Assembly (NCBI GenBank): GCA_015660615.1
Contig: DQKQ01000167.1
Location: forward strand, 1 to 6,778
Length of the DNA stretch: 6,778 bases
From: Flavobacteriales bacterium
GTDB taxonomy: Bacteria; Bacteroidota; Bacteroidia; Flavobacteriales_D; Sanyastnellaceae
Direction: 5' to 3'
In this document: positions 5,858 through 6,778 of the stretch, piece by piece
Layout of the letters: each line of letters starts with the position of its first letter
How positions within the stretch are numbered: the first letter of the stretch is position 1
Program-made: the position numbers and the translations under genes
Notes under the pieces: model-generated
Told to the model about the DNA's origin: nothing
Database searches by the model: none
Seen by the model: the letters and a program-made list of their open reading frames with translations, nothing else

Positions 5858-6778
5858 AAATATTTATTCCTTTTATAGCTCTTCTCTTTATGGCTACTCT
5901 TAGTAGTTGTGAGGATAAACATAGCGAAGATTCTCCTCAATCCACCTATTCAACGAATTCTACAAAAATCACAGTTGAGACGGTTTTTCCTACTATGCAG
6001 ATGTTCCAAAAGGAGCTGAAGGTTGTCGGGACAGTAGATCCACTGCAACAAGTAGACTTACTTCCTCTTGAGTCTGGCTCAATAAAGAGAGTCCTTGTAG
6101 ATATAGGCGATCGTGTAACCAAAGGAGATTTACTTGTAATTTTAGAGAACCCTATTATTACACGTGAAGTAGAGACACTTAAGGTAGAAGCAGAGGCTGC
6201 TAAGAAGCAATTAGACAGGTTGAAGAAGGCTGCAGACACTGCCTCTGGTCTTATCCCCGCCGCTGAGATAGACGCGGCAGAAGCAACTTCTGCAAGAGCG
6301 TCATCGGCTCTTTATGCAGGGATGGATAGACTAAGCTTTTTAGAGGTCAAAGCGTCGATTTCAGGCGTTATTACGAAGCGCAATGTTCACCCTGGAGCAG
6401 TAGTGGAAAATGGCCTCACAGCTCCCAATCAAACCCCTATGTTAACCATCATGTCTTGCGCAGACATAAGAATAAAGCTACCATACCCTGAGCGTGATAT
6501 GAGATTTATATACTCAGGAGCAGAGATTGAGTTACACTTCCCAGACTTAGATAAAACCATCAATACGAATGTTACTAGAGTAGCCGCGTCAATAGACTCA
6601 GACACAAGGACAGTAGATGTGTTCGTAGATATGTCGTCTGCTGATTGTTCCATACGTCCTGGTATATACGTTGAAGGATCTTTAATTGGAGGTTCTCAGG
6701 ACAGCCTGCTTTCGCTCCCTGCCGGAGTGCGATTTGTAGAGAATGGACTTCCCTTTGCTTCAGCTGTTATAAATGGGG
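5854..6778 (+). CDS. RND periplasmic adaptor lipoprotein, HlyD/MFP family (3' partial)
   Basis: The gene starts with ATG inside the permease stop (ATGA), indicating translational coupling, and is cut by the window end after 308 codons. It opens with a lipoprotein signal, MKIFIPFIALLFMATLSSC, with the lipobox Cys at residue 19 followed by Glu. The order then fits a membrane-fusion protein: first half of the lipoyl-like domain (about 66-97, SGSIKRVLVDIGDRVTKGDLL), a short alpha hairpin (about 102-160), second lipoyl half (about 164-186, ASISGVITKRNVHPGAVVENG), and the beta-barrel domain (about 200-280). The membrane-proximal domain begins near the window end. It should bridge the upstream RND permease to an outer-membrane channel. 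The helical hairpin is short, so contact with the channel may differ from AcrA. No metal-binding His/Met clusters are visible. The typical length of such adaptors suggests some tens of residues are missing. Confidence 0.93.
   Translation, partial: MKIFIPFIALLFMATLSSCEDKHSEDSPQSTYSTNSTKITVETVFPTMQMFQKELKVVGTVDPLQQVDLLPLESGSIKRVLVDIGDRVTKGDLLVILENPIITREVETLKVEAEAAKKQLDRLKKAADTASGLIPAAEIDAAEATSARASSALYAGMDRLSFLEVKASISGVITKRNVHPGAVVENGLTAPNQTPMLTIMSCADIRIKLPYPERDMRFIYSGAEIELHFPDLDKTINTNVTRVAASIDSDTRTVDVFVDMSSADCSIRPGIYVEGSLIGGSQDSLLSLPAGVRFVENGLPFASAVING

Noticed and set aside
5946..6239. A 97-codon Ser-rich open frame on the minus strand, with other minus-strand frames at 83-268, 1136-1339, 2638-2910, 3709-3954, 4165-4359 and 6429-6653.
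   Set aside because: They lie antisense to well-supported genes (the one at 2638-2910 partly over the intergenic terminator-promoter region) and show low-complexity composition expected of shadow frames.

Overview
The window looks like chromosomal DNA of a marine-type member of the Bacteroidota, probably Flavobacteriales. Three things point there: (i) promoters of the Bacteroidota primary-sigma type (TTG, about 19 bases, TAnnTTTG), including an 11-base identical stretch TTACTTTTGCG in front of two genes; (ii) near absence of Shine-Dalgarno sequences at the starts; (iii) a secreted protein built of Cys-rich GCTD-xx-ACNY repeats ending in a dockerin-like motif, a protein style very common in marine Flavobacteriales. 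Base composition is moderately AT-rich throughout. I see no tRNA, rRNA, CRISPR array, insertion sequence or phage gene.

Layout, all genes on the + strand: (1) 3-845, the C-terminal 280 residues of a large secreted repeat protein that starts before the window. (2) 846-1109, an intergenic stretch with a weak hairpin, a consensus promoter, and a hairpin-plus-T-tract terminator only about 30 bases after that promoter. It is followed by a second possible -7 box. The stretch could encode a small RNA of about 60 nt or be an attenuated leader. (3) 1110-2030, an SPFH/band-7 membrane protein closely resembling plant hypersensitive-induced-reaction (HIR) proteins. (4) 2124-2573, a small J-domain protein with a C-terminal KTSC-like domain, with its own promoter and a good terminator at 2596-2627. 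(5) 2750-5857, a full-length RND efflux permease. (6) From 5854 to the window end, its periplasmic adaptor lipoprotein, overlapping the permease stop by ATGA and cut by the window edge.

The last two genes form an operon for a tripartite envelope exporter. The order permease-then-adaptor is less common than adaptor-then-permease, and an outer-membrane TolC-like factor, if encoded here, would lie beyond the right edge. The permease keeps only one of the two TM4 acidic residues of the AcrB proton relay (Asp-Asn instead of Asp-Asp) and lacks the TM10 Lys. The SPFH and J-domain genes appear to be independent single-gene units.

The most interesting non-coding signal is the short promoter-terminator unit at 942-1040. 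Nothing in the window is a clear previously undescribed multi-gene system.
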